Source of the DNA: Nonomuraea sp. SYSU D8015
GTDB taxonomy: Bacteria > Actinomycetota > Actinomycetes > Streptosporangiales > Streptosporangiaceae
DNA length: 64,000 nt
Direction: 5' to 3'
Assembly (NCBI RefSeq): GCF_008065375.1
Contig: NZ_VJYI01000001.1
Coordinates: 1-64,000 of the forward strand
This document shows, one piece after another, positions 25,381 to 34,888 of the stretch. Numbering within the stretch: position 1 is the first letter of the stretch; every line of letters begins with the position of its first letter. The position numbers were made by a program, and so were the translations under genes. The notes below the pieces were generated by a model. The model was not told where the DNA came from and did not search any database. It saw only the letters and a list, made by a program, of their open reading frames with translations.

Positions 25381-26282
25381 CGTCTGGCCGCCGGGTCGAA
25401 CGCGTCGCGCAGCGCGTCGCCGACCAGGTTGACCGCCAGCACCGTGACCACCAGCAGCCCGGCCACGAACCAGAACGTCCACGGCGCGTACGTGGCCGTC
25501 TTGGAGCCGTCGGCGATGAGCGTGCCGAACGACACGTCGGGCGGCTGGATGCCGAACCCGAAGTACGACAGCGAGGTCTCGGTCAGGATCGCGGCGCTGA
25601 CGTTGAGCGTGGCGTCCACGATCAGCAGCGACGACAGGTTGGGGATCACGTGGCGGAAGACGATGCGGGCCGGCGGCACCCCCATGTAGCGGGCGGCCTG
25701 GATGAACTCCCGCTCCCTCAACGAGATCGCCATCCCCCTGACGATCTTCGAGGTCACCATCCACAGGAACAGCGCCAGCATGATCACGAACAGTGGCCAC
25801 CGCCCGGCGCCGCCGAAGAGCGGCGACATGATCGCCAGGATGAGGAACGCGGGCAGCACGAGGAGCAGGTTGGTCACCCAGCTCAGCACCCGGTCGGTCC
25901 ACCCGCGGAAGTAGCCGGCGAACGCGCCGACCACGGCCGCCAGAGCCGTGGACACCAGGGCCGCGAGCAGGCCGACGACCAGCGACTTCTGCATGCCGCG
26001 CAGGGTGAGCGCGTAGACGTCGGCGCCGGTTTGGAGCGTTCCGAACCAGTGGGAGGACGAAGGCGGCTGCAGGAAGGCGGTGAAGTCCTTGTCCGTGTAG
26101 GTCCACCGGTTGAACAGCGGCCCGACGAACGCCAGCAGGAACATCAGCGCCAGCACCGCGAACCCGACCTGCCCCTGCCGGGAGCGGAAGAACCGCCCGG
26201 CCACCACCCGCGCCCGCGACGGGGCCTTGGGCATGACGCCGTCGGACAGCTCCTCCGCCAGCTCCTCCTCCGACAGTGTCAT
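25377..26282 (-). CDS. Peptide ABC transporter permease, DppC type
   Basis: A 301-residue inner-membrane permease. A cytoplasmic N-terminus ([14 protein letters not shown]) precedes the first helix near residue 40, with the OppC-type N-terminal segment ([15 protein letters not shown]). The inner-membrane-component loop appears as [24 protein letters not shown]. The ATG at 26282 overlaps the preceding permease stop by one base; four bases overlap the following ATPase gene. Works with the DppB-type permease and fused ATPase. Confidence 0.92.
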   Translation of the reverse strand: MTLSEEELAEELSDGVMPKAPSRARVVAGRFFRSRQGQVGFAVLALMFLLAFVGPLFNRWTYTDKDFTAFLQPPSSSHWFGTLQTGADVYALTLRGMQKSLVVGLLAALVSTALAAVVGAFAGYFRGWTDRVLSWVTNLLLVLPAFLILAIMSPLFGGAGRWPLFVIMLALFLWMVTSKIVRGMAISLREREFIQAARYMGVPPARIVFRHVIPNLSSLLIVDATLNVSAAILTETSLSYFGFGIQPPDVSFGTLIADGSKTATYAPWTFWFVAGLLVVTVLAVNLVGDALRDAFDPAARR

Positions 26283-27265
26283 CAGGCCCGCACCCTCGGG
26301 TCGAGCGCCGCGTGCAGCAGGTCGGCGGCGAGCGAGGCGCACAGCACGGCGACGGCCGCCAGGAAGGAGATGGCCGCCACGGTGTTGACGTCGTTGGTGA
26401 AGATCGAGTTGATCAGCTGCTCGCCCAGCCCGTGCCAGCCGAAGATCTTCTCCGTGAACGTGGCGCCCATCAGCAGCGCCCCGAACATGAACGCGAAGTA
26501 GGTCACCACCGGGATCAGCGCGGTGCGCAGCGCGTGTTTGAGCAGCGCCTTACGCCTGCTCAGCCCCTTGGCCAGGGCGGTGCGCAGGAAGTCGGCGCCG
26601 AGCACGTCGAGCATCATGTTGCGCTGGTAGCGGCTGAAGACCGCGATGAGCCCGATCGACAGCGAGATCGTCGGCAGGATGAGGTGTTGCAGCCGGTCGA
26701 CCACCTGGCCCCAGAACCCGGCGTCGAGGCCGTCGCTGTATTCGCCGCTCACCAGCAGCACCTGCCGGCCGAAGACGTGCTCGTTGGCCCAGACGGCCAG
26801 CAGGATGAGGATGTTGGCCAGCACGACCACCGGCACCGCGAGCGCGGCGAAGGACAACCCGGTCGAGAGCCGGTCGAACCAGCCGTACTGCCGGACCGCC
26901 GCGAGCGCTCCGGCGAGCACCCCGAGCAGGCTCCCGCACACCGCTCCCAGCACGACCAGCCGGAACGTGACGCCCATGCGCCGCTTGAGATCCTCGTTGA
27001 CCGGCGCGCCCGTGACCGACTTGCCGAAGTCGCCGCGCAGCACCCCGGCCGCCCAGGTGGCGTAGCGCTGCAGCAGCGGAGTGTTGTCGTTGAGGTTGAG
27101 CGCCGTGAGCTGGGCGTCGACCACCGCGGGCGGCGGCTTGGGGGTGCGGCCGGCGTAGTTGGAACGCGGGTCGAGGGCCGTGGCCGCCAGAAGGTAGGCG
27201 AGGCTCGCGGCGACCGCGACGAGCACGGCGTAGTCGAGCAGCCTGCGGACCAGGAACCCGGCCAT
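26282..27265 (-). CDS. Peptide ABC transporter permease, DppB type
   Basis: First gene of the peptide transport operon, 327 residues. It has the N-terminal helix [20 protein letters not shown], the [16 protein letters not shown] periplasmic segment of DppB/OppB proteins, and the EAA-like loop [28 protein letters not shown] lies about 8 bases before the ATG at 27265. The 80 bases upstream (27266-27344) contain an AT-richer patch (TAGCTATATG on the minus strand) that may be the operon's minus-10 region. Confidence 0.92.
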   Translation of the reverse strand: MAGFLVRRLLDYAVLVAVAASLAYLLAATALDPRSNYAGRTPKPPPAVVDAQLTALNLNDNTPLLQRYATWAAGVLRGDFGKSVTGAPVNEDLKRRMGVTFRLVVLGAVCGSLLGVLAGALAAVRQYGWFDRLSTGLSFAALAVPVVVLANILILLAVWANEHVFGRQVLLVSGEYSDGLDAGFWGQVVDRLQHLILPTISLSIGLIAVFSRYQRNMMLDVLGADFLRTALAKGLSRRKALLKHALRTALIPVVTYFAFMFGALLMGATFTEKIFGWHGLGEQLINSIFTNDVNTVAAISFLAAVAVLCASLAADLLHAALDPRVRA

Positions 27266-27344
27266 CGCCCCCCCTCCGACGCGCACGCCATGCACTCATA
27301 TAGCTACACCATGTGAGCATCCCGGTGCACGCAGCCAGGGGAAG

Positions 27345-29696
27345 TCAGCGGCCGGAAAGTTCGTCCACGGCCGCCGCGACGTCCTCGCTCGTGATCGTGG
27401 TCAGGTCGGCCGAGCTGGCGGAGCCGCCGCGTGAGGCATGGGCGGCCAGCCGCACGTCGCGGCGCATGGCGGCGCGCTCGAACAGGGACCTGGCGAAGCG
27501 GCCGTTGCCCAGCCCGTCGATCAGCCGCTCCTCGCACACCCAGGCGAACACCTCGTCGAGGTTGCGCAGCGCGTCCTCGTCGAACGTGTCGCCGGACCGC
27601 TCCGCGAGCAGCACCGCGATCTCGGTCAGCTCGCCCGGCGAGTAGCTGGGGAAGGCCACGCGCTGGTTGAACCGGCTGGCCAGCCCGGGGTTGGTCGCCA
27701 GGAACGCGTCCATCTCGCGCTCGTAGCCGGCCAGCACGATGACGAGCCGGTCGCGGTCGTCCTCGGCCCGCTTGAGCAGGGCCTGCACGGCCTCGGCGCC
27801 GAACGCGTCGCCGCCCTGGTAGCCGGGGTTGACCAGGCTGTAGGCCTCGTCGATGAACAGCACCCCGCCGAGCGCCCGGTCGACCAGCTCGTTGGTCTTG
27901 ATCGCGGTCGCGCCGAGGTGCTGGCCCACCAGGTCGGCGCGGTGCGCCTCGACCACGTCGGGGCGGGCCAGCAGGCCGAGCGCGGCGAAGATCCGGCCGA
28001 GCACCCGGGCGACCGTGGTCTTGCCGGTGCCGGGCGGGCCGACGAACACGAAGTGGCGCATCTGCTGCGGCGTGGGCAGGCCGCGCTCCTGCCGCATGCG
28101 CGCCACCTGGAGCTGGGCGGCGATCGCGTGCACCTGCCGCTTGACCGGCGCGAGGCCCGCCATCCTGTCGAGGTCGGCCAGCGCCTCCTCCAGCGTGGGC
28201 GTGGCGACGTAGCCGCGGAAGCGGGCGGTCAGCTCCTGGAACGCCTTCGTCACGTCGGCCGTCGTGGTGGTCACGAGATCCTGAGTGGACGGCGTGCCGC
28301 CGGCGCCCACCACGCGCACGTCGCGGGCCTGCGCGGCGGCCTCGACCAGGCTGCGCGCGAACCTGGCGTTGCCCAGCTCGTCGACCAGGCCGCGGCGGTG
28401 GACGTCTTCGTACATGCCGAGCAGCGCCCGCCGGGTCTCCGGCTCCATCGTGTCGCCCCTGCGCCGCTGCAGCAGCTCGGTGACCTCGACCAGCTCGGCG
28501 GGGGAGTAGCCGGGGAAACGCACGCGGGTGGCGAACCTGCTGGCCAGGCCCGGGTTGCTGGACAGGAACGAGCCCATCTCCTGCTCGTAGCCGGCCAGGA
28601 TGATGATCAGCCGATCGCGGTCGTCCTCGGCCCGCTTGAGCAGGGTCTGCACGGCCTCGGCGCCGAACCGGTCGGGCTGTCCGTCGGAGGAGTTGACCAG
28701 CCCGTACGCCTCGTCGATGAACAGCACCCCGCCGAGCGCCCGGTCGACCAGCTCGTTGGTCTTGATCGCGGTCGCGCCCAGGAACTCGCCCACCAGGTCG
28801 GCCCGCTGCGCCTCGACCACGTAGGGGGTCTCCAGCAGGCCGAACGCGTAGAAGATCTTGGCGAGCGCGCGGGCCACGCTGGTCTTGCCGGTGCCCGGCG
28901 GGCCGACGAACACGAAGTGCCTGGTGGGCCGCTCGGTCGTGTAGCCGGCCTCGGCCCGCAGCCTGGACGCCTCGATGGAGGCGGCGATCGAGCGCACCTG
29001 CTCTTTGACCGGCGCCAGGCCGACCATGCTCTCCAGCTCGGCGAGGGCCTCCTCGACGGAGATCTGCGGCGGCGCGCCGCCCCTGTCGTGCGGCGACTCC
29101 GGCCGGCCCTCGCGCACCCTGACCCGGACCTGCTCCTCGACGGCGGCGCTCTCCGCCCGGGCGCGGCGGGCGAGCACGAAGCGGTAGACGAGCACGGCGA
29201 GGGCGGCGGCGTACGCAGTCCAGACGGAGATGTCGGGGGACATCGGTGAGAGCGCGGCGCCGAGCATGCCGGCGGGCACGAGCGCCGCCAGCGTGGTGAC
29301 CCACGGCGTCACCCAGCGGATGAGATGGGCGGCCGCGGCGACGAACAGGCCCAGCCCGATCATCAGGTGGACGGCCATGGATCCGGCCGGATAGAGCGCC
29401 GAGAACAGGTACAACGCCACCACGGCCCAGCCCGCCACCACCAGCGTGGTGGCGGCGGCGCGGGGGAAGCGCATGGTCAGCGCGATGAACGCGAGGACGA
29501 GGAGCACGAGGGGGAAGGTCTTGAGAAGGTCCCAGCCGAGCGCCGCGCCGACCCCCATCGTGGCGACGAGCACGACTGCGTAGAGCACCCGGCGCACGGC
29601 CGGGGGAATCTGGAAATAACGCTCTCGCACCTGCTCGAACAGATCCCGCGCTGCGGCCCGCCCCGCGGCCTGGGCCCTGCCGGACTCACGCATCAC
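27345..29696 (-). CDS. Membrane-anchored tandem AAA+ ATPase (CbbX/EccA-type)
   Basis: A 783-residue protein. Residues about 35-180 form five or six hydrophobic helices; two CbbX-type AAA+ modules follow. Module 1 has Walker A GPPGTGKT (265-272) and Walker B LFIDEA (325-330); module 2 has GPPGTGKT (553-560) and LFIDEA (613-618). Both carry the family phrases ATAIKTNELVDRALGGV and RAEDDRDRL. AAA+ proteins of this class act as remodelling chaperones, for instance rubisco activase CbbX or EccA of type VII secretion. Here the membrane domain suggests a target at the cytoplasmic membrane. No ESX genes are nearby. The start could be either of two adjacent Met codons. Confidence 0.88.
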   Translation of the reverse strand: MMRESGRAQAAGRAAARDLFEQVRERYFQIPPAVRRVLYAVVLVATMGVGAALGWDLLKTFPLVLLVLAFIALTMRFPRAAATTLVVAGWAVVALYLFSALYPAGSMAVHLMIGLGLFVAAAAHLIRWVTPWVTTLAALVPAGMLGAALSPMSPDISVWTAYAAALAVLVYRFVLARRARAESAAVEEQVRVRVREGRPESPHDRGGAPPQISVEEALAELESMVGLAPVKEQVRSIAASIEASRLRAEAGYTTERPTRHFVFVGPPGTGKTSVARALAKIFYAFGLLETPYVVEAQRADLVGEFLGATAIKTNELVDRALGGVLFIDEAYGLVNSSDGQPDRFGAEAVQTLLKRAEDDRDRLIIILAGYEQEMGSFLSSNPGLASRFATRVRFPGYSPAELVEVTELLQRRRGDTMEPETRRALLGMYEDVHRRGLVDELGNARFARSLVEAAAQARDVRVVGAGGTPSTQDLVTTTTADVTKAFQELTARFRGYVATPTLEEALADLDRMAGLAPVKRQVHAIAAQLQVARMRQERGLPTPQQMRHFVFVGPPGTGKTTVARVLGRIFAALGLLARPDVVEAHRADLVGQHLGATAIKTNELVDRALGGVLFIDEAYSLVNPGYQGGDAFGAEAVQALLKRAEDDRDRLVIVLAGYEREMDAFLATNPGLASRFNQRVAFPSYSPGELTEIAVLLAERSGDTFDEDALRNLDEVFAWVCEERLIDGLGNGRFARSLFERAAMRRDVRLAAHASRGGSASSADLTTITSEDVAAAVDELSGR

Positions 29697-29757
29697 GCCT
29701 CCCCGGTCCGCCCCCGGTTATACCGCACGGGACCGACTGTTGGGCGGTCCTGACACG

Positions 29758-30654
29758 CTAGGTGGCGGTCACGAAAACGGCGATCTGACGGCCGAGCTCC
29801 GCGCCCGCGTCCTCCTGGAGGAAGTGCCCGGCGCCCTCGATCACGGGATGTGCCAGGCCAGACGTGCCCGCCATCGTTTTGAGCAGTATGGGCGCCATGC
29901 CCCCGGTGATCGGATCTCCGTCGGAGAACGCCACCAGGAAGGGGCGGTCGAGTGTCGTGAGGATCTGCCAGGCAGCGCGGTTGGCGGGCGCGGCGGGATC
30001 GTCGGGAGTGATGGGCACGAGCCCCGGCATGGCCCGCGGACCCGCTTTGTAAGACTCGTCGGGGAACGGCGCGTCGTAGGCCGCCCGCACTTCCGGAGAA
30101 AGCTCGCTCTTGCACCCTGCCTGCACCAATCTGGCGATGTCGAGCACTGGTGCCTTGAGTACTGCTTCCCTGAAGCGATGCCACACCTCGGGCATGGGAA
30201 TGTCACCCGTGGGCAAGCCTGTGTTGGCCGCCACGATCCTGGCGACGCTGTCCGGGTGCTCGGCCGCGATGCGCAGCCCGATCAGCCCGCCCCAGTCCTG
30301 TCCGACCACGGTCATGCCGGTCAGCCCGAGCGCGTCGAGCAGCAGGGCCCGGGTCCACTCGACGTGCCTGGCGTAAGTATGGTCGCCGATCTCGGCGGGC
30401 TTGTCGGAGCGGCCGAACCCGATGAGGTCGACCGCGATCGCCCGCAGTCCGGCCGCGGCCAACGGGGGGATGACGTGGCGGTAGAGAAAGGACCAGCTCG
30501 GCTCACCGTGCAACAGCACGACGGGCTCGCCGTCAGCCGGTCCCGCCTCGACGTACGCCATGCGCAGCCCGTCGCCGACGTCGGCGTACCGGGGCTCGTA
30601 GGGGAAGTCGGGCAGTCCGGCGAAGCACTCCTCAGGAGTACGGAGAATCCGCAT
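29758..30654 (-). CDS. Haloalkane dehalogenase-like alpha/beta hydrolase
   Basis: A 298-residue enzyme of the haloalkane dehalogenase subfamily that includes DhlA. It has HGEPSW (49-54) with a halide-stabilising Trp, the nucleophile in GQDWGG (Asp120, Trp121), and GAGHFLQED near the C-terminus with the catalytic His. These enzymes replace halogen with hydroxyl on short alkanes; the native substrate here is unknown. It lies just before the AAA+ gene on the same strand, 61 bases away. Confidence 0.9.
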   Translation of the reverse strand: MRILRTPEECFAGLPDFPYEPRYADVGDGLRMAYVEAGPADGEPVVLLHGEPSWSFLYRHVIPPLAAAGLRAIAVDLIGFGRSDKPAEIGDHTYARHVEWTRALLLDALGLTGMTVVGQDWGGLIGLRIAAEHPDSVARIVAANTGLPTGDIPMPEVWHRFREAVLKAPVLDIARLVQAGCKSELSPEVRAAYDAPFPDESYKAGPRAMPGLVPITPDDPAAPANRAAWQILTTLDRPFLVAFSDGDPITGGMAPILLKTMAGTSGLAHPVIEGAGHFLQEDAGAELGRQIAVFVTAT

Positions 30655-30669
30655 GGAACAAAACTCTAG

Positions 30670-32409
30670 TCACCGCCGCTGGTGCCGCCCTGGGAACTCT
30701 CCTACAAGCACTTGCTTGGGTGTAACTCGGAGCACGTCCGAGTCGGCCAGCGCGATCCCCCTCACCTCCACCCAGAACCGCCGCTGCAGCGGGTCGGCCG
30801 CGAACACCGCCACCCGCGGGTCGGCCTCGATCGCCTCCCATGCCTCCGTCTCGGCGATGAGCCGCAGCTCCCCCGTGGACGTCACGGACGCGGCCGCGCC
30901 CACGACCCTGGGCCCCAGCCGGTCGCCGTAGGACAGGACGATGCTGCGGGCGTACGAGAAGGTCTGGCGCACCTCCGCGGGCAGCGCGACGGAGGGCTCG
31001 GCCCCCATGGGCAGGTCGCACATGACCAGGGAGGCCCGCCACGGCCCCGGACCGCCCCGCCACCACGCCTTCAGCGCCCGCACCGCGAAGACCGCCACCG
31101 CCGCGCCGAGCGCGCCGAGCCCGATCCGCCAGGCCCACGCCGAGCCCAGCACCCCGCCCGCCGCGCACGCGACGGCGGCCGTCGCGACCAGCCCCGCCGC
31201 GGCCAGCAGCAGCGGGTCGTCGCGGTAGCGGGCCCGCAGACAACCGCGCACCATCGGGTACGGCACCGCCAGCGCCGCCACGGCGGCCCGCGGCTCCACC
31301 GCGAGCGCCCCGCCCACCAGCGGCACCAGCACCGACCACGTCCTGATGAGGACGATCCAGAGCGTGACGCCGGTGTTCCGCCTGGCGGTGCGGTCGGCGC
31401 CGGCCGCGGCGGACTGCTCCAGCGCCGCCAGCGGGCGGCCCCGCCACGCCTCCGCCAGCGCGCGCACGGTGGCCAGGGCGGGCCAGCCGAGCACGACGAT
31501 GCCCGCCAGCCCCGCCCACACCGGGTCGAACGCTGACGGCACGACGGGCATCGCCGCCAGCAGCAGCCAGGCGGTGAACGCGAGCACCGACACCGTGGCC
31601 GACACGACGGCCGCGCCCAGCCACGGGTCCCTGCCGAACATCGCCGGCACGTACGACCAGACACGCACCCGCCGCGCCTGCCTGACGGTGATCGGCACCA
31701 GCAGGGCGAGCACCGCGAACCCGCCCAGCTGTGCCTGGGCGCCCCAGTCGAGGAACAGCGCGGCGGCCGCGACGGCGACGGTGGCGAGGGCGACCAGCAG
31801 CCTGGACTGCCGCGACCAGACCTCCAGCGCCCGTCGGGCCCGGCCGGTGTCACGCGGGTCCACCGGCCAGGCCGGGTCGTGGTGCGGGCGCGGCCGGTCC
31901 CAGCGCAGCAGCGCGAGGGCCAGGTTCGCGCGGGCCTGCGGGTGGCCGGGGCCGGCGGCGAGCGCGGCCCGGTAGGCGCTCTCGGCGCCCGCGTGGTCGC
32001 CGCGCAGCAGGGCCAGGTCGCCCAGCATGACCGCGGGGGCGGGCTCCTCGGGCGCGAACCTCCTGGCCTGCTCGGCGTGCTCGACGGCCTCCCGCCAGCG
32101 GCCCGGCGTCCGGCGCAGGATCGCGGCCAGCCGCAGCCGGGCCGGCCAGGAGCCGCGCGCCAGCTCCACCGCCCGCTCCGCCGGGGCCGCCGCGTCGGCG
32201 TCGCGGCCCAGCCGCTCGTGGGCGAGGCTGATGAGCCGGTACGCCCACTCCGCCCCCGGATCCAGGTCCGCCGCCCGGCGCGCGGCGTCCAGCGCGGCCT
32301 CGGGGCGGCCGGCGTTGAGCCTGGTCAGGGCCTCGTCACACCACTCTCGTGAGGACCTATCCTGAAAGTCACCTTTTCTGACATCCTCATCGGTCCCCAC
32401 GCAATCCAT
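30670..32409 (-). CDS. TPR-repeat membrane protein with PPOX-like C-terminus
   Basis: A 579-residue protein I do not recognise as a whole. Residues about 20-160 are tetratricopeptide repeats (AALDAARRAADLDPGAEWAY, then ALLRGDHAGAESAYRAALAAGPGHPQARANLA). Residues about 195-450 contain around eight to ten transmembrane helices. The last 110 residues are soluble and read like a split-barrel PPOX fold (GELRLIAETEAWEAIEADPRVAVFAADP, then FWVEVRGIALADSDVLRVTPKQV). A scaffold or sensor role is a guess. The start ATG 32409 lacks a strong ribosome site. Confidence 0.6.
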   Translation of the reverse strand: MDCVGTDEDVRKGDFQDRSSREWCDEALTRLNAGRPEAALDAARRAADLDPGAEWAYRLISLAHERLGRDADAAAPAERAVELARGSWPARLRLAAILRRTPGRWREAVEHAEQARRFAPEEPAPAVMLGDLALLRGDHAGAESAYRAALAAGPGHPQARANLALALLRWDRPRPHHDPAWPVDPRDTGRARRALEVWSRQSRLLVALATVAVAAAALFLDWGAQAQLGGFAVLALLVPITVRQARRVRVWSYVPAMFGRDPWLGAAVVSATVSVLAFTAWLLLAAMPVVPSAFDPVWAGLAGIVVLGWPALATVRALAEAWRGRPLAALEQSAAAGADRTARRNTGVTLWIVLIRTWSVLVPLVGGALAVEPRAAVAALAVPYPMVRGCLRARYRDDPLLLAAAGLVATAAVACAAGGVLGSAWAWRIGLGALGAAVAVFAVRALKAWWRGGPGPWRASLVMCDLPMGAEPSVALPAEVRQTFSYARSIVLSYGDRLGPRVVGAAASVTSTGELRLIAETEAWEAIEADPRVAVFAADPLQRRFWVEVRGIALADSDVLRVTPKQVLVGEFPGRHQRR

Positions 32410-32660
32410 GATCGGCTGAGGGGCGAATGTTGGATAGGTACCGACATATGGCTGTATCTCTCTAGAGAGGTACGGCCCACCGTGGATCAGGCGATACCGC
32501 TATGACAAGCGCGTCGCATAGCCTAAGCTGCCACGCAAGCCGGAGCGCACGAGCCGGGGCGCCAGAGCTCGAAGAGGAGCGAGCGCCGAGCCGCGGTTCG
32601 CAGCGGCCGACCCGATAGCACGTGCGGGCCCTGTCAACGGAATGGCCTGCAAGGAGGCCC

Positions 32661-34190
32661 ATGACCGTCACACAGGCCGCTCCCCTCGTACGGACTGCCG
32701 TCCGCCGGCGCGGTGACCACCGCTGGTCCATTCTCCTGCTGCTCTGCCTGAGCCTGCTGCTGATCACCGTCGACGCCACGGTCCTGCACATCGCGGTGCC
32801 CGCGCTCACGGCCGCTCTGGAGCCCTCGGCGGTGCAGCTGCTGTGGATCATCGACGTCTATTCGCTCGTGGTCGCGCCGCTGCTGATCATGTTCGGCACG
32901 CTCGGCGACAAGTACGGGCGCAAGCGGCTGGTCCTGTGCGGCTTCGTGCTGTTCGGGGTGGCCTCGGCGGGCGCCGCGTTCGCCCCGACGCCCCTGACGC
33001 TGATCCTGGCCAGGGCGCTGCTCGGCGTCGGCGGTGCGATGATCATGCCGGCCACGCTCTCGCTCATCCGCCAGGTGTTCACCGACCGGCGCGAGCGGGC
33101 CATCGCCCTGGGCGTCTGGAGCGCGGTCGCGGCGGCCGGGGCGGCCGTCGGGCCGCTCGTCGGCGGCGTGCTCGTCGGCATCTGGTGGGGCTCGGTCTTC
33201 CTGATCAACGTGCCGATCCTGCTCGTGCTGCTGCCGGCCGCCGTACGCCTGCTGCCCGAGTCACCCATCCGCAAGGACCGGCCTTGGGACGCCCCCAGCG
33301 CGGTGCTGTCGGTGCTGGGGATCCTGGCCCTGGCGTTCGGGCTGAAGGAGGCGGGCGCGGGGAGCCTCATGCCGCTGTGGGCCTCCGTGCTGGTGTTCCT
33401 GACCGGGCTGGCCCTGCTGGTCGTGTTCGTGCGGCGGCAGACCCGGCTGCGCGTGCCGCTGCTGGAGATCGGGCTGTTCCGGCGGCGCGAGTTCACCACC
33501 GGCGTGGCCGGCGTGCTGCTCGGCGTGTTCGCGCTGGTCGGGCTGCAGCTCATGCTCGCCCAATACCTGCAGCTCGTGCTCGGCGACAGCCCGCTGCGCG
33601 CCGCGGTCAGAATGCTGCCCCTCGTGCTGTCGGCCATCGTCGGCGGCCTCGCCGCGGCCCACATCCTCCCCAGGATCGGCATGCGGGCCACGATGAGCGG
33701 CGGCCTCGGGCTCGTCGCGCTGGCCCTGACGCCGACGCTCGGCTGGGGCGTCGAGGGCCACCCGTTGATGCTGGCGATCTGCTTCATCGGCATCGGGTTC
33801 GGGGTGCAGGTGGCGCTGCTCGCCGCCTCCGACACGATCATGACCTCGGCCTCGGAGTCGCAGGCGGGCGGGGCCGCCGCCATCGAGGAGACCGCGTACG
33901 AGCTGGGTGCGGGCATGGGCGTGGCCGTGCTCGGCACGATCACCACCATCGTGTACGCCCCCGGTCTGCCCGCCGTGCCCGGAGTCTCCGCGGAGGGCAT
34001 GGACAAGGCCAGGCAGTCGCTCGCGGCGGCCGCGCACGTCGCCCACGAGGTCGGCGGCAGGACCGGTGCCGCGCTGCTCGACGCCGCCCGGTGGGCGTTC
34101 GTCAACGCTCTGCACACGACCGTGGTCGTGAGCGTCGTTCTGCTGAGCCTGACCGCCGTCGCGGTGGCCATGCTGCTCAGCCGTGATTGA
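32661..34190 (+). CDS. MFS exporter, DHA2 family (SmvA/QacA-like)
   Basis: A 509-residue, 14-helix major facilitator. LITVDATVLHIAVPAL (near 38-53) carries the conserved TM1 Asp of DHA2 proteins, MFGTLGDKYGRKRLVL is the loop 2-3 motif, and the antiporter motif C region follows (SAVAAAGAAVGPLVGGVL). SmvA/QacA relatives export cationic compounds. AAGGAGG lies 5 bases before the ATG at 32661. A DoxX gene follows after 8 bases, so the two are probably one transcript. Confidence 0.92.
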   Translation: MTVTQAAPLVRTAVRRRGDHRWSILLLLCLSLLLITVDATVLHIAVPALTAALEPSAVQLLWIIDVYSLVVAPLLIMFGTLGDKYGRKRLVLCGFVLFGVASAGAAFAPTPLTLILARALLGVGGAMIMPATLSLIRQVFTDRRERAIALGVWSAVAAAGAAVGPLVGGVLVGIWWGSVFLINVPILLVLLPAAVRLLPESPIRKDRPWDAPSAVLSVLGILALAFGLKEAGAGSLMPLWASVLVFLTGLALLVVFVRRQTRLRVPLLEIGLFRRREFTTGVAGVLLGVFALVGLQLMLAQYLQLVLGDSPLRAAVRMLPLVLSAIVGGLAAAHILPRIGMRATMSGGLGLVALALTPTLGWGVEGHPLMLAICFIGIGFGVQVALLAASDTIMTSASESQAGGAAAIEETAYELGAGMGVAVLGTITTIVYAPGLPAVPGVSAEGMDKARQSLAAAAHVAHEVGGRTGAALLDAARWAFVNALHTTVVVSVVLLSLTAVAVAMLLSRD

Positions 34191-34198
34191 GGTGTGCC

Positions 34199-34888
34199 AT
34201 GTCCCGATTAGGGCAGACAAGTACCGTGAAACAGGTCCTTCGTGATCTTGCCGCTTTAGTCGCCCGCGTCGCCGTGGGCGGTATTTTCTTCGCCAACGGC
34301 TGGACGAAGCTCGAGGACGGGCTGAACATCACCGAGGCGAAGTTTCTCCAGCAGGGCGCGCCCGCACCCGGCGCCTGGGCCCCGGTCACGATGCTCACCG
34401 AGCTCGTCGGCGGCGCGCTGCTGATCGCCGGGCTCGCGGTCTCCACCACCGGGCTCATCCTGTTCGCCGAGGCGCTGCTGGTGTTCCTGGTGGCGCCGCC
34501 ACTCAACCCGATCACCATGAACGAGCTGATCCTGCTCGGGGCCGCGTCGCTCCTGCTCGCCGTGGTGGGGGCCGGACGGGTGTCGGTGGATCACATGGTG
34601 GTGATCCGGCGGAGGGAATCGGAGGCGGCGAGCGAGTTCGCCGCCGACACGGAGGCGGACCGCGTCATCGCCTCCCTGCGCGACCCGGACAGACCTGCCG
34701 ACGCTCCTCCGGAGGAGTCGCCTTCTCCCGAGGTCTCGCCGACGGAGGACACGGCGCCGCATCCCCGGCCACGTGCCCAGGCCGCCGAGTCCAGGCGCGC
34801 CGACGACCCGATCCCGGCGCCCGGGGACACGCTGGTGGCGGGCCGCAAGAAGCCCCCGCCGCGCGGCCGCCGCCCCTCCACCGACTGA
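34199..34888 (+). CDS. DoxX-family membrane protein with long charged tail
   Basis: A 229-residue protein: residues about 15-130 form four helices with the DoxX signature (ARVAVGGIFFANGWTKLEDG, then LTELVGGALLIAGL). A polar, Pro/Arg/Glu-rich tail of about 90 residues is probably disordered. Most DoxX proteins lack such a tail. It follows the MFS gene by 8 bases with GAGG near the start. Function is unknown beyond the family link to oxidative stress. Confidence 0.85.
   Translation: MSRLGQTSTVKQVLRDLAALVARVAVGGIFFANGWTKLEDGLNITEAKFLQQGAPAPGAWAPVTMLTELVGGALLIAGLAVSTTGLILFAEALLVFLVAPPLNPITMNELILLGAASLLLAVVGAGRVSVDHMVVIRRRESEAASEFAADTEADRVIASLRDPDRPADAPPEESPSPEVSPTEDTAPHPRPRAQAAESRRADDPIPAPGDTLVAGRKKPPPRGRRPSTD

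Noticed and set aside
23362..26106. 914-codon frame extending the double ATPase upstream
   Set aside because: The part beyond 25380 runs through the DppC permease in another frame; ATG 25380 with four-base overlap is the natural start.
30711..30724. CAAGCACTTGCTTG resembling the dioxygenase operator
   Set aside because: It lies within the coding end of the TPR membrane protein gene, has a mismatch, and is far from any promoter.
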